Source of the DNA: Micrococcales bacterium
GTDB taxonomy: Bacteria; Actinomycetota; Actinomycetes; Actinomycetales; Microbacteriaceae
Direction of reading: 5' to 3'
Assembly: GCA_017306245.1 (NCBI GenBank)
Contig: JAFKIY010000001.1
Span: 744,001 to 808,000, forward strand
DNA length: 64,000 bases
Every line of letters starts with the position of its first letter. The first letter of the stretch is position 1. The position numbers and the translations under genes were made by a program. This document shows positions 63,333 through 64,000 of the stretch, in pieces. The notes beneath the pieces were generated by a model. That model was not told where the DNA came from and did no database searches. It was given only the letters and a program-made list of their open reading frames with translations.

Positions 63333-63350
63333 AAAATCTGCGCGGCTAGT

Positions 63351-64000
63351 TCAGTGTGCCCTGTTGTGGCGCACGACCACGAGCGGTTGGGGCTCTGCGG
63401 CGCCGTCCCAGGTTCCGGTCAGCGTTTCGGCCGCGCGGTACGGTTCGGCGGACGGGCCCGAAATGCTGATCGCGCCGCCGCCCACGACGCGCCGCACCCC
63501 CACCTGCATTGCGCTCGTGTCGACGACGGTCACTGCGCCATCCTGATGCACTGCGAGGTCGCTGAGCGCCGGCAGGATGACGGAATCGCGTGCCGTGCCT
63601 GTTCCCGTGACGAGCGCGGTGGGCGTGCGCTCGACTCGCTTGCCGTCGATGTCGATGAACAGCTTGGCCCGGTGCCCGCCATTGAGCGCGGCAGCGGCCA
63701 CCGTCTGAAGGTAGACGGGATCGCCGACGCCGTCATACACCCACCGCGCACCCAGAACCGAGTGCTCCATGGTGCCGATGAGAAACGCATCGGCGCCGAG
63801 CAAAGGCGATCCGCGATAGGTCAGCGGTATTTGGAGTGTCGGGCCATCCCCGGCGCGGATCAGAAGTGTCTCCACGCCGACCTCACCCTCGGGGTCGTCG
63901 AATCGGAACGCGGCGACCGTGCTGAGCGCCGCATCCGGCGCGCCGTCAAACCAGGGCCGTGTGTGAACCCAGCCGTCGAGAAGCTCGAGCTTGGATGGTC
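63351..64000 (-). CDS. Maltokinase N-terminal-cap-like protein, 5' part missing (window edge)
   Basis: The frame is open from the window edge to the stop at 63351, leaving at least 215 codons. Near the edge it reads SKLELLDGWVHTRPWFDG, then FRFDDPEGEVGVETLLIR, LTYRGSPLLGADAFLIGTM and EHSVLGARWVYDG. These match the cap-like domain of actinobacterial maltokinase-related (CG0192-type) proteins, which lack an evident kinase domain. The GTG at 63875 is internal and not the start. The C-terminal half carries no recognised motif. Confidence 0.7.
   Translation of the reverse strand, partial: PSKLELLDGWVHTRPWFDGAPDAALSTVAAFRFDDPEGEVGVETLLIRAGDGPTLQIPLTYRGSPLLGADAFLIGTMEHSVLGARWVYDGVGDPVYLQTVAAAALNGGHRAKLFIDIDGKRVERTPTALVTGTGTARDSVILPALSDLAVHQDGAVTVVDTSAMQVGVRRVVGGGAISISGPSAEPYRAAETLTGTWDGAAEPQPLVVVRHNRAH

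Noticed and set aside
1..64000. CRISPR arrays, rRNA, tRNA, riboswitches or insertion sequences
   Set aside because: Reading both strands gave no regularly spaced repeats, no transposase or integrase frames and no recognisable structured RNA. A covariance-model scan would be needed to exclude a single tRNA or small RNA.

Overview
The window is a high-GC, gene-dense actinobacterial chromosome segment with GTG/ATG/TTG starts and many 1- and 4-base stop/start overlaps. The division cluster contains DivIVA/Wag31, SepF, YggT and DUF3040 genes. The MurE lacks the DNPR selectivity motif of diaminopimelate-adding enzymes, which fits a member of the Microbacteriaceae (B-type peptidoglycan). The genus cannot be read from the sequence, and the family assignment is an inference.

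Positions 1-11500: minus-strand housekeeping genes: the start of ctaD, ctaC, erpA, an M20 dipeptidase, pyrD, nrdR, hisD, dnaE, rluD and lspA. A DUF3043 membrane protein gene lies on the plus strand. Positions 11500-29430: one long minus-strand division and cell-wall (dcw) cluster read as mraZ-rsmH-ftsL-like-pbpB-murE-murF-mraY-murD-ftsW-murG-murC-ftsQ-ftsZ-yggS-sepF-yggT-divIVA, mostly with overlapping stop and start codons. Three 10-bp-spaced GTGGA(G/T) boxes upstream of mraZ look like the MraZ operator.

Positions 29600-39850: DUF3040, a polyprenyl synthase, an Rv2175c-like DNA-binding protein, a secreted three-LysM protein, a PASTA Ser/Thr kinase, class II DAHP synthase, PlsC, an acyl-CoA ligase and peptide deformylase. 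This resembles the Rv2173-Rv2187 neighbourhood of Mycobacterium tuberculosis. Positions 39850-48140: two ParA/MinD-type ATPases flanking pyruvate carboxylase, then two MerR regulators (one FtsR/Rv1828-like), a GarA/OdhI FHA protein and a CDP-alcohol phosphatidyltransferase.

Positions 48148-57180 hold the accessory region of most interest: a PucR regulator divergent from a tightly coupled operon. The operon encodes DUF2877, FdrA, DUF1116 (together homologues of the E. coli AllFGH oxamate carbamoyltransferase), a carbamate kinase, a biuret-hydrolase-like cysteine hydrolase and an NCS2-like permease. The permease C-terminus looks like the C-terminal domain of allophanate hydrolase. Together they suggest uptake of a ureide or biuret-like compound, release of ammonia, phosphorolysis to carbamoyl phosphate and ATP recovery by carbamate kinase. 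The substrate is unproven.

Positions 57200-64000: a DUF1295 membrane protein, a short terpene-cyclase-fold protein, an ECF sigma factor coupled to two DNA-alkylation repair genes (ogt, tag), a long GapB-type GAPDH, a J-domain/NERD-like protein and the 3' part of a maltokinase-cap-like gene cut by the window edge. No rRNA, tRNA, CRISPR array, insertion sequence or prophage was recognised. No gene-free stretch exceeds 300 bases.
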